Origin: Marinobacter qingdaonensis
GTDB lineage: Bacteria; Pseudomonadota; Gammaproteobacteria; Pseudomonadales; Oleiphilaceae
Length of the DNA stretch: 64,000 nt
Assembly: GCF_034555935.1 (NCBI RefSeq)
Contig: NZ_JAYDCJ010000005.1
Coordinates: forward strand, 1 to 64,000
Direction: 5' to 3'
Both the position numbers and the translations under genes were made by a program. The stretch's first letter is position 1, and every line of letters begins with the position of its first letter. Below are positions 53,227-64,000 of this stretch, one piece after another. A model generated the notes under the pieces. The model was not told the DNA's origin. It saw only the letters and a list, made by a program, of their open reading frames with translations, and did no database searches.

Positions 53227-53415
53227 AAGCCGTTGAGGCGTCGGTTCCAAAAATGTTGGAGGCCAAGGATGGCCGGAAACAAGCGCACATGGGTGAGGCC
53301 GAGCGCTCAGGAAGCGAAGCTTCCTGCGACAGCCGAACGACAGCAATCTGTGATTGCTGACTGGACCCCGAAGGGGTGCTCGTAGCGTTTTTTGGAACCA
53401 ACGCCACAGCGGCTT
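53227..53415. repeat. Multi-hairpin structured repeat, copy B (inverted relative to A)
   Basis: A 189-bp element between the PilZ start and the hemE stop. The core 53247-53387 is the reverse complement of copy A's core with 140 of 141 bases identical. Outer arms 53227-53253 and 53389-53415 are inverted repeats with three mismatches, but their sequence (AAGCCG..GGCGT..GGTTCC) is unrelated to copy A's arms. The 330 bp between PilZ and hemE hold nothing else recognisable. Confidence 0.85.
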
Positions 53416-53449
53416 TAACACCCCAGCTCAAAGGCCGGGGCCTCAATGC

Positions 53450-54514
53450 TTAGCGATGGTACTCAGGACTCAACTCGACAACCGCCTCAATGAACGCCTT
53501 GGCGTGTTCGGGATCCACATCCGGAGTAATTCCATGGCCAAGGTTGAACACGTGGCCGGAGCCAGTGCCGAAGCGGCGCAGGATGTCGGCGACTTCTTCG
53601 CGGATTCGAGCGGGCGATGCGTACAGCATGGACGGGTCCATGTTGCCCTGGAGGGTGACGCGGTCGCCTACGCGGGCGCGCGCGCTGCCGATGTCCGTGG
53701 TCCAGTCCAGGCCAACGGCGTCGGCGCCGGTGTCGGCGATGGACTCCAGCCACTGACCACCGTTCTTGGTGAACAGAATCACCGGGATGTGCCGTCCTTC
53801 GCGCTCGCGGATCAGGCCATCAACGATTTTCTTCATGTAGCGCAGGGAGAACTCTTCGTAGGCCCAGCTGCTCAGCACGCCGCCCCAGGTATCGAAGATC
53901 TGCACCACCTGGGCCCCGGCCTTGATCTGACCGTTCAGGTAGTCGATGACCGAGTCGGCCAGGTGGTCCAGCAGCCGGTGCATGACCTCAGGCTGGCCGT
54001 ACATCAGCTTCTTGGCTTCCCGGAAGTCCTTGGACGAGCTGCCCTCGATCATGTAGGTCGCCAGGGTCCAGGGGCTGCCGGAGAACCCGATCAGCGGCAC
54101 CCGGCCACCCAGGGCACTGCGAATGGTGGAGACCGCGTTCATCACGTAATCCAGGTCAACCTCGGCGTTCAAGGTTGGCAATGCCGCCACGTCGGCCTCG
54201 GAGCGGATGGTGTGCTTGAATTTCGGGCCCTCTCCGGTTTCAAAGTACAGCCCCAGCCCCAGGGCATCGGGGATGGTCAGGATGTCGGAGAACAGGATGG
54301 CCGCGTCCAGCGGGAAACGCTCGAGGGGCTGCAGGGTGACTTCACACGCCAGCGGGGTGTTCTTGCACAGACTGAGAAAGTCGCCAGCCTGAGCCCGGGT
54401 GGCGCGGTATTCCGGCAGGTACCGACCGGCCTGGCGCATCATCCATACCGGGGTACGGTCCACAGGTTGGCGCATCAGGGCGCGCAGGAAGCGATCATTC
54501 TTCAGCTCGGTCAT
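53450..54514 (-). CDS. hemE: Uroporphyrinogen decarboxylase
   Basis: A 354-residue heme-pathway enzyme that removes four carboxyl groups from uroporphyrinogen III. Signature motifs [16 protein letters not shown] near residue 20 and [16 protein letters not shown] near residue 145 are present, with [12 protein letters not shown] supplying the active-site Asp. It is downstream of gltBD and beyond their terminator, the same order as in Pseudomonas. Confidence 0.97.
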   Translation of the reverse strand: MTELKNDRFLRALMRQPVDRTPVWMMRQAGRYLPEYRATRAQAGDFLSLCKNTPLACEVTLQPLERFPLDAAILFSDILTIPDALGLGLYFETGEGPKFKHTIRSEADVAALPTLNAEVDLDYVMNAVSTIRSALGGRVPLIGFSGSPWTLATYMIEGSSSKDFREAKKLMYGQPEVMHRLLDHLADSVIDYLNGQIKAGAQVVQIFDTWGGVLSSWAYEEFSLRYMKKIVDGLIREREGRHIPVILFTKNGGQWLESIADTGADAVGLDWTTDIGSARARVGDRVTLQGNMDPSMLYASPARIREEVADILRRFGTGSGHVFNLGHGITPDVDPEHAKAFIEAVVELSPEYHR

Positions 54515-54583
54515 AACAATCCAGCAGTCTCAGTCGGTAAATGGTCCGGTCGATCGGTTAGCAATGATACCCCGTTCGCCGCA

Positions 54584-54619
54584 ATAAAAAAGGGCGGCTT
54601 ACCCCTAGATAAGCCGCCC
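54584..54619 (-). terminator. Rho-independent terminator of gltBD
   Basis: A 10-bp stem GGGCGGCTTA/TAAGCCGCCC with an 8-nt loop; leftward transcripts then read TTTTTTATT. It lies 26 bp beyond the gltD stop. Confidence 0.88.
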
Positions 54620-54644
54620 CTGCTGACCGGGTTCAGGCCGGCAC

Positions 54645-56081
<1,437 letters not shown>

Positions 56082-56092
56082 TCAATTTCGAC

Positions 56093-56114
56093 TGGGGTGC
56101 CCTCGGGCACCCCA
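56093..56114 (-). other. Intercistronic hairpin between gltB and gltD
   Basis: A perfect 10-bp stem TGGGGTGCCC/GGGCACCCCA with a 2-nt loop, about 25 nt after the gltB stop and 27 nt before gltD. No U-run follows, so it may set mRNA stability or subunit ratio. Confidence 0.5.
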
Positions 56115-56138
56115 TAACCCTGTTCTTTCCCGGCGGAG

Positions 56139-59100
56139 TTACTCCGGACGTGCCCGGGTGCTGGCCAGCAGACTGCGCAGGTTGGCAGCCTTGGGTTTAA
56201 CCAGCCAGAAGCGGCCGATGTAGTCGTCGAAATTCTCAAGAATGTGTTCTGCCCAGGCGCTGCCGGTTTCCGAGATGTGCTCCCGGATCACACCGCGCAG
56301 GTGATTGCGGTAGGACTCCATGTCCTCGCTGGAAATCCGCTGGATTTCCACGAGCTCATGGTTGTACTTGTCCACAAACGTGTTGTTCTGGTCCAGAACG
56401 TAGGCGAAACCGCCGGTCATGCCGGCGCCAAAGTTGTGGCCGGTGGCGCCCAGCACCGTGACCAGACCGCCGGTCATGTATTCGCAGCAGTGGTCGCCCG
56501 CGCCCTCAACGACGGCGTGGGCGCCGGAGTTACGCACGGCGAAACGCTCGCCGGCGGTACCCGCGGCAAACAGCTTGCCACCGGTGGCGCCGTACAGGCA
56601 GGTGTTACCGACAATGGAGGTTTCCTGGGTTTTGAAGCTGCTGCCACAGGGCGGCTTGACCACCAGCTTGCCGCCGGTCATGCCCTTGCCCACGTAATCG
56701 TTGGCATCGCCTTCCAGAATCAGGTTGAGGCCACCGACGTTCCAGACCCCGAAGCTCTGCCCCGCGGTGCCGGTCAGATCCAGGGTGATGGGCGCATCGA
56801 CCATGCCCTGGTTGCCGTGCTTGGCGGCGATTTCCCCGGACAGCCGCGCACCGATCGAGCGATCACAGTTGGTGACCCGGTACGACCAGGCGCCACCCGA
56901 CTTGTTCTCGATCGAGGTCGCAATGTCCTGGACCATCTGCTCGGCCAGGGTGCCCTTGTCGAACGGATGGTTCCGCTCGACCTGACAGGTCTGCGGCTTG
57001 TCGGCCGGAATGTGATCGTTCGACAGCAGACGGGAGAGATCCAACTTTTTCTGGCGCTCGGTGTCACCCGGCAGGCGCTCCAGCAGGTCGACCCGACCCA
57101 CCAGTTCTTCCAGACTCCGCACTCCGAGCTTGGCCATCCACTCCCGGGTTTCCTCCGCCACGAAGCGGAAGAAGTTCATGGCCATCTCGACCGTGCCCTT
57201 GAAGTGTTCTTCACGCAGGTGGTCGTTCTGGGTGGCGACACCGGTGGCGCAGTTGTTCAGGTGACAGATGCGCAGGTACTTGCAGCCTAGCGCCACCATC
57301 GGCGTGGTACCGAAGCCGAAGCTCTCGGCACCCAAGATGGCGCCCTTGACCACGTCCAGGCCGGTCTTGATGCCACCGTCTGTCTGCAGGCGAATCTTGC
57401 CGCGCAGATCGTTGGCGCGCAAGGCCTGCTGGGTTTCGGTCAGGCCCAGCTCCCACGGCGAACCGGCATAGCGGATCGAGGTCAGCGGGCTGGCCGCGGT
57501 GCCGCCATCGTAGCCGGATACGGTAATCAGATCAGCGTAGGCCTTGGCCACACCGGCCGCGATGGTACCGACGCCCGGCTCGGACACCAGCTTCACCGAC
57601 ACCAGTGCCTGCGGGTTGACCTGTTTCAGGTCGAAGATCAGCTGGGCCAGATCCTCGATGGAATAGATGTCGTGGTGCGGCGGTGGCGAAATCAGGGTGA
57701 CGCCCGGCACCGAGTACCGCAGGCGGGCGATCAGGTCGTTGACCTTGCCGCCGGGCAGCTGGCCGCCCTCACCGGGCTTGGCGCCCTGGGCCACCTTGAT
57801 CTGCATGACATCGGCACTGCGCAGGTACTCGGCGGTGACACCGAAACGGCCCGACGCCACCTGCTTGATCTTGGAACGCTTCTCAGTGCCATAGCGGGCC
57901 GGGTCTTCCCCGCCCTCACCGGAGTTGGAGCGACCGCCCAGGGTGTTCATGGCCACCGCCAGGGCTTCGTGCGCCTCCGGCGACAGGGCACCGAGGGACA
58001 TGGCCGCGGAATCGAAGCGCGGATAGATGTTCTCGGCCGGCTCGACCTCGGACAGATCGATCGGTTTCAGGTCGGCCCGGAACCCGAGCAGGTCACGCAG
58101 GGTGGACACCGGACGCTCGTTCACCAGCCCGGCGTATTCCTGGTAATGGCCGTAGTCGCCGCTGATGACCGCTTCCTGCAGCTTGCCCACCACGTCCGGG
58201 TTGAAGGCGTGGTATTCCTGGCCGTGCACGTACTTGAGCAGGCCGCCCTGGGAAATCGGCTTGCGCGGCTTCCAGGCAACGGCGGCCAGCTGCTCCTGGT
58301 CCTGCTGGAAGTCGTAGAAGCTCGCGCCCTGGATTCGGCTCGGCACACCCTTGAAGCACAGGTCGACGACGTCGTCGGCCAGGCCAATGGCTTCGAACAG
58401 CTGGGCGCCACGATAGGAGGTCATGGTGGAGATGCCCATCTTGGACAGGATCTTCAGCAAGCCCTTGTTGATGCCCTTGCGATAATTGTTCTTGGCCTCG
58501 ATCGGATCCATCATCAGCTCGCCGGTGCGGATCAGATCGTTCAGCACCTGGTAGGCCAGGTAAGGGTACACCGCGGTGGCGCCAAAGCCGAACAGCACCG
58601 CGAAATGGTGCGGATCCCGGGCCCAGCCGGTCTCGACCAGCAGGTTGGAGTCACACCGCAGGCCCATGGCCACCAGGTGATGGTGGACGGCGCCGGTCGC
58701 CATCATAGCGCTCACCGGCAGCTCACCCTCTTTCAGGTCCTTGTCGGTCAGCACCAGGATGACCTTGCCGTCACGAACGGCCTGCTCCGCTTCGTCGCAG
58801 ACCTGACGGATCGCCTGCTCCAGTCCCTGCTCGGGGCGGTAGCTCATGGAAATCCGCGCCACCTCAAATCCGGGGCGATCGTTGTTGGTGATCTTCAGGA
58901 ACTTGGCGGGTGACAGCACTGGCGTGGTCAGGATGATCCGGTCGGCGTGCTCGGCGCTTTCCTCGAAAACGTTACGCTCGGCGCCCAGACAGGTCTCCAG
59001 CGACATCACGATGGATTCGCGCAGGGGATCGATCGCCGGGTTGGTGACCTGAGCAAACTTCTGGCGGAAGTAATCCGCCACGTGGCGAACCTTGCTGGAG

Positions 59101-60587
59101 AGCACGGCCATGGGCGTATCGTCGCCCATGGAGCCTACTGCCTCCTGGCCGTTTTCGGCCAGCGGACGCAGTACCTGGTCCCGCTCTTCAAAGGACACCA
59201 TGAACATCTTCTGGTGCACCAACAGCTCGTCGGCGTCCATCAGCTTGAAGTCCGGAGTGTCCTGATTGAGGGTGGTTTCGACCCGCAGGGCGTTTTCGCG
59301 CAACCAGCGCTTGTACGGCTGCGCCGACTTCAGACGCTGGTCGATGTCCTTGGTGTGCAGGACTTCACCGGATTCGGTGTCGATCGCCAGCATCTGACCG
59401 GGCCCTACCCGGCCCTTGGCCACCACGTCGTCCGGCTGGTAGTCGTAGGTACCGATCTCGGAGGCCAGGGTGATGAAGTCGTCCTTGGTGATAACCCAGC
59501 GGGCCGGGCGCAGGCCGTTGCGGTCCAGCATACAGACAGCATAGCGGCCATCCGACAGGACCAGACCGGCCGGACCGTCCCAGGGCTCCATGTGCATGGA
59601 GTTGTACTCGTAGAAGGCACGCAGCTCGGAGTCCATGCTGTCGACGTTCTGCCACGCGGGCGGAATCATCATGCGCACGGCCCGGAACAGATCGACGCCA
59701 CCTGCGAGCAGGACTTCCAGCATGTTGTCCATGCTGGATGAGTCGGAACCGGTCAGGTTGACCAGCGGCTGCAGGGTCTGCAGATCCGGCAGGTCCGGAG
59801 AGCTGAACTTGGCGGCACGGGCGATGGCCCAGTTGCGGTTGCCGTCGACGGTGTTGATCTCGCCATTGTGCGCCAGATAGCGGAACGGCTGGGCGAGCGG
59901 CCAGCGCGGCATGGTGTTGGTCGAGAAACGCTGGTGGAACACGCAGATGGCGGTTTCCAGGTCCGGGTCACCCAGATCCTTGTAGAAGTTGGCCAGGTCC
60001 GCCGGCATCATCAGGCCTTTGTAGGCCAGTGTCCGGTGCGAGAGGCTGCAGATGTAGAACTCGGAGTCATCGACCATGTCGCGCTCGGCGTGGCGTCGGC
60101 CAACGAACAGGCTGATGGCGAATTCCTTCTCCGCCTTGCCATTGGGCACGACGAAGACCTGCTCGATGCGCGGCAGGCAGTCGAGGGCCATGGGGCCGAG
60201 GCAGCTGTCATCGACCGGCACTTCGCGCCAGCCCATGATTTCCAGCCCCTGCTCGGTCAGGCGCTTCTCAATGGCGGCCCGGCCGGCCGCCGCTTTGGCC
60301 TCATCCGGGTTCAGGAACACCTGACCCACGGCGAACAGGTCGCCCGGCGCCTTGCCAAACGCCGCCTCGGCGGCCTTCTTCAGAAAGCCATCCGGACTCT
60401 GGATCAGGAGGCCACAACCATCGCCGGTCTTTCCGTCTGCAGCGATACCACCGCGGTGGGTCATGCAGGTCAGCGACTCGATGGCAGTTTGCAACAACTT
60501 GTGGCTGGTCTCGCCCTTCATGTGGGCAATCAGACCGAAACCGCAGTTGTCCCTGAATTCCTCGGGATGATACAAACCTGTCATCAT
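56139..60587 (-). CDS. gltB: Glutamate synthase (NADPH) large subunit
   Basis: A 1482-residue enzyme that makes two glutamates from glutamine and 2-oxoglutarate. The N-terminal glutaminase nucleophile Cys ([10 protein letters not shown]) lies about 14 residues in, so a short propeptide should be removed. The central FMN domain contains [17 protein letters not shown], the [3Fe-4S] cysteines are in [13 protein letters not shown], and the GltB C-terminal right-handed helix domain ([12 protein letters not shown]) closes the protein. The first two codons are both ATG; either could start. Confidence 0.97.
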   Translation of the reverse strand: MMTGLYHPEEFRDNCGFGLIAHMKGETSHKLLQTAIESLTCMTHRGGIAADGKTGDGCGLLIQSPDGFLKKAAEAAFGKAPGDLFAVGQVFLNPDEAKAAAGRAAIEKRLTEQGLEIMGWREVPVDDSCLGPMALDCLPRIEQVFVVPNGKAEKEFAISLFVGRRHAERDMVDDSEFYICSLSHRTLAYKGLMMPADLANFYKDLGDPDLETAICVFHQRFSTNTMPRWPLAQPFRYLAHNGEINTVDGNRNWAIARAAKFSSPDLPDLQTLQPLVNLTGSDSSSMDNMLEVLLAGGVDLFRAVRMMIPPAWQNVDSMDSELRAFYEYNSMHMEPWDGPAGLVLSDGRYAVCMLDRNGLRPARWVITKDDFITLASEIGTYDYQPDDVVAKGRVGPGQMLAIDTESGEVLHTKDIDQRLKSAQPYKRWLRENALRVETTLNQDTPDFKLMDADELLVHQKMFMVSFEERDQVLRPLAENGQEAVGSMGDDTPMAVLSSKVRHVADYFRQKFAQVTNPAIDPLRESIVMSLETCLGAERNVFEESAEHADRIILTTPVLSPAKFLKITNNDRPGFEVARISMSYRPEQGLEQAIRQVCDEAEQAVRDGKVILVLTDKDLKEGELPVSAMMATGAVHHHLVAMGLRCDSNLLVETGWARDPHHFAVLFGFGATAVYPYLAYQVLNDLIRTGELMMDPIEAKNNYRKGINKGLLKILSKMGISTMTSYRGAQLFEAIGLADDVVDLCFKGVPSRIQGASFYDFQQDQEQLAAVAWKPRKPISQGGLLKYVHGQEYHAFNPDVVGKLQEAVISGDYGHYQEYAGLVNERPVSTLRDLLGFRADLKPIDLSEVEPAENIYPRFDSAAMSLGALSPEAHEALAVAMNTLGGRSNSGEGGEDPARYGTEKRSKIKQVASGRFGVTAEYLRSADVMQIKVAQGAKPGEGGQLPGGKVNDLIARLRYSVPGVTLISPPPHHDIYSIEDLAQLIFDLKQVNPQALVSVKLVSEPGVGTIAAGVAKAYADLITVSGYDGGTAASPLTSIRYAGSPWELGLTETQQALRANDLRGKIRLQTDGGIKTGLDVVKGAILGAESFGFGTTPMVALGCKYLRICHLNNCATGVATQNDHLREEHFKGTVEMAMNFFRFVAEETREWMAKLGVRSLEELVGRVDLLERLPGDTERQKKLDLSRLLSNDHIPADKPQTCQVERNHPFDKGTLAEQMVQDIATSIENKSGGAWSYRVTNCDRSIGARLSGEIAAKHGNQGMVDAPITLDLTGTAGQSFGVWNVGGLNLILEGDANDYVGKGMTGGKLVVKPPCGSSFKTQETSIVGNTCLYGATGGKLFAAGTAGERFAVRNSGAHAVVEGAGDHCCEYMTGGLVTVLGATGHNFGAGMTGGFAYVLDQNNTFVDKYNHELVEIQRISSEDMESYRNHLRGVIREHISETGSAWAEHILENFDDYIGRFWLVKPKAANLRSLLASTRARPE

Positions 60588-60681
60588 AAGCGTTCTCTCG
60601 CGTAGAAATGCTTTTCAATCAACGGGTTAAACGGCTTTCAGCCGAGCACTTACCCGCAGACACTGAAAATGGGGGCTGGTC

Positions 60682-60710
60682 ATTTTACACACGTAGAAAT
60701 ACGTACTCAA
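60682..60710 (-). promoter_or_regulatory. Promoter of gltBD
   Basis: On the minus strand TTGAGT (60705-60710), a 17-bp spacer and TAAAAT (60682-60687), giving a leader of about 90 nt before gltB. Confidence 0.6.
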
Positions 60711-60798
60711 ATCAGAGTGGCACTATTCTGGGGAACAGGAACTGGATTTCCCAGTCCTCACCGGTGCAAAATCAGGGCTGAAGTTCTGACGAAAAACC

Positions 60799-62436
<1,638 letters not shown>

Positions 62437-62478
62437 TTCCCGTACCTGTCTTTAATTACAGCCTCGCCTGTCGCCGGC

Positions 62479-63573
62479 CTAGCTGGCGCGACAGAAGCCT
62501 GCCAGCGTGGCGGCAAGATTCTCGGCACCGGCGTCACCGGTGACGAACGCGTGACCAATGCCGTTAAGCAGCACCAGTCGTAACCGACCATCTACATTCT
62601 TCTTGTCCACCGACATCAGGGTCATGAAATCCTCTGGGGTCATCTCGGCCGGCGGCAATTCCGGCAACCCCGCCCGCTTGATCAGAGCGACCGCCTGGTC
62701 GTAATCCTCCCGACTGATCATGCCCTCTCGGGCCGACAGATCCGCCGCCATGATCATGCCGGTGCCTACGGCTTCGCCATGGAGCCAGTTGCCATAACCG
62801 GCGAACGTTTCGATGGCATGGCCGAAGGTATGCCCGAGATTCAGGATGGCGCGCAGCCCGCCCTCACGCTCGTCCTGGGCCACCACGTCGGCCTTACAGG
62901 CACAGGAGCGAAAAATCGCTTCCGCCAGGGCGTCGGCCTCGAGGTTGATGAGGCGGCCCATCGCCTGCTCGAGCCAGGCCAGAAACTTGGTATCGCGAAT
63001 GAGTCCGTACTTGATGACTTCCGCCAGGCCGGCAGACACTTCCCGCGGCGGCAATGAGTTCAGGCTATCGGTATCGATCAGCACGGCCTGGGGCTGATGG
63101 AACGCACCGATCATGTTCTTGCCAAGGGGGTGATTGATGCCGGTCTTGCCGCCAACCGAGGAATCCACCTGGGACAGCAAGGTCGTCGGAATCTGGATAA
63201 ACGGCACACCCCGCTGATAACAGGCTGCGGCAAACCCGGCCATATCACCGACGACCCCGCCGCCCAGCGCCACCAACGTGGTCTTGCGACTGTGGCGGCG
63301 TTCCAGCAACCCGTCGAAAATCCGGTTCAGGGTTTGCCAATCCTTGTACCGTTCACCGTCGGGCAGCACCACGGCATCCACCGTTTTGCCCGGAAAACAG
63401 GCCCTGGCCTGATCCAGGTACAGCGGCGCCACGGTGTCGTTGGTGACAATCATTACCTGAGAGCCCTGGACATAGGGGCTGAGATCGAACTCACCCAGCA
63501 GTCCCTGGCCGATCACGATGGGGTAGCTACGCTCCCCCAGCTGCACCGTGAGCTCATGAAGAATCTCAGACAT
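62479..63573 (-). CDS. aroB: 3-dehydroquinate synthase
   Basis: A 364-residue NAD+/Zn2+ enzyme for the second step of the shikimate pathway. Family motifs: [41 protein letters not shown], and the metal-site HGEAVGTGM region. The ATG overlaps the aroK end by 8 nt; the DamX-like gene follows 42 bp downstream. Confidence 0.97.
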   Translation of the reverse strand: MSEILHELTVQLGERSYPIVIGQGLLGEFDLSPYVQGSQVMIVTNDTVAPLYLDQARACFPGKTVDAVVLPDGERYKDWQTLNRIFDGLLERRHSRKTTLVALGGGVVGDMAGFAAACYQRGVPFIQIPTTLLSQVDSSVGGKTGINHPLGKNMIGAFHQPQAVLIDTDSLNSLPPREVSAGLAEVIKYGLIRDTKFLAWLEQAMGRLINLEADALAEAIFRSCACKADVVAQDEREGGLRAILNLGHTFGHAIETFAGYGNWLHGEAVGTGMIMAADLSAREGMISREDYDQAVALIKRAGLPELPPAEMTPEDFMTLMSVDKKNVDGRLRLVLLNGIGHAFVTGDAGAENLAATLAGFCRAS

Positions 63574-64000
63574 GATTTCGCCCTTCCTTCCTGATTTGCC
63601 GCTTGTGTCGAGGCGTTTTCGGATTCATCCGATTGACCAGTTGCCGAACCACCAGGCGCGGACTCTTGCGATCCGTGTGCATGATGATGTCCGCCAACTG
63701 GGTGTAAAGGGGATCGCGAATGGCGAACAGCTTGCGCAATACCGCCTCCGGATCGTCGTTCTGCAACAGCGGCCGGTTGCGATCCTTGCGGGTGCGCTCG
63801 ACCTGCTGGTCAATGGACGTTTTCAGGTAGACCACGAGCGCGTCCTGCTTCAGCAGCCGGTGATTCTCCGGACGCATGATTGCGCCGCCGCCCGTGGCCA
63901 GCACCGTATTGTGCTTAAGCGATAGTTCGTCAAGCATGGCGGTCTCGCGCTGGCGAAAACCGTCCTCACCCTCCACGTCGAATATCCACGGAATATTGGC
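63566..64000 (-). CDS. aroK: Shikimate kinase (5' end cut by window edge)
   Basis: The C-terminal 144 residues of shikimate kinase; the start and Walker A motif lie past the right edge. The visible part begins [19 protein letters not shown], followed by the shikimate-binding [14 protein letters not shown] and the LID arginines KDRNRPLL. It phosphorylates shikimate in aromatic amino acid synthesis. Its last codons overlap aroB, the standard aroK-aroB arrangement. Confidence 0.95.
   Translation of the reverse strand, partial: ANIPWIFDVEGEDGFRQRETAMLDELSLKHNTVLATGGGAIMRPENHRLLKQDALVVYLKTSIDQQVERTRKDRNRPLLQNDDPEAVLRKLFAIRDPLYTQLADIIMHTDRKSPRLVVRQLVNRMNPKTPRHKRQIRKEGRNHV

Noticed and set aside
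53203..53385. Short open frames inside structured repeat copies A and B (for example 52576-52758 minus and 53203-53385 plus)
   Set aside because: They follow the palindromic repeat, lack ribosome-binding sites and resemble no protein; near-identity of the copies makes frame conservation uninformative.
52519..53415. Inverted repeats considered as the ends of a composite transposon or integron cassette sites
   Set aside because: No transposase or integrase is present, the enclosed gene is a conserved radA neighbour, and I found no matching attC core sites at the element ends.

Overview
This window reads as core chromosome of a marine gammaproteobacterium, most likely Marinobacter or a close relative. 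That assignment is inference. It rests on gene order matching several Pseudomonas-type blocks (pilSR / minor pilins / ispH-fkpB-lspA-ileS-ribF-murJ / rpsT / proB-obgE-rpmA-rplU / ispB; nrdR-rib-nusB-thiL-pgpA; aroKB-damX-like-gltBD-hemE), a wax ester synthase/DGAT gene and a high G+C content. I see no prophage, insertion-sequence transposase, CRISPR array, tRNA or complete rRNA gene.

Layout. 1-397: leftward promoter and leader region that looks like the front of an rRNA operon lying beyond the left edge (three tandem sigma70 promoters, a boxB-like hairpin and a boxA). 398-6650: msrPQ (periplasmic methionine sulfoxide repair), pssA and the branched-chain amino acid operon ilvI-ilvH-ilvC with its promoter and a long leader. 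6837-14472: a small DUF4124 protein, clpB with a sigma32-type promoter, rluD-pgeF, bamD and nadE. 14566-25053: type IV pilus block with pilSR and fimT on the plus strand and fimU-pilVWX-pilY1-pilE on the minus strand. 25199-32725: minus-strand run murJ, ribF-ileS-lspA-fkpB-ispH. 32932-37575: rpsT, proB, obgE, rpmA-rplU and the divergent ispB.

37568-42558: a small accessory-looking patch with a glutathionyl-hydroquinone reductase, a LysR regulator, the wax ester synthase, a DUF2057 lipoprotein and a DUF6316 protein. A 105-bp palindromic element lies between the reductase and the regulator. 42587-49197: tightly overlapping cofactor operon nrdR-ribD-ribBA-ribH-nusB-thiL-pgpA plus glyA; riboflavin synthase (alpha) is absent from its usual slot. 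49461-52498: ettA-radA. 52499-53449: a PilZ gene bracketed by two inverted copies of a ~190-bp multi-hairpin element. 53450-64000: hemE, gltB-gltD, a DamX-like AAA/SPOR protein with a long Glu-Pro rod, aroB and a truncated aroK.

Most of the window is conventional housekeeping. The strongest unexplained signal is the pair of inverted elements around the PilZ gene. Their 141-bp cores are identical at 140 positions, yet they are closed by outer stems of unrelated sequence, each self-complementary. Function names below come from family motifs read by eye; no database search was run.
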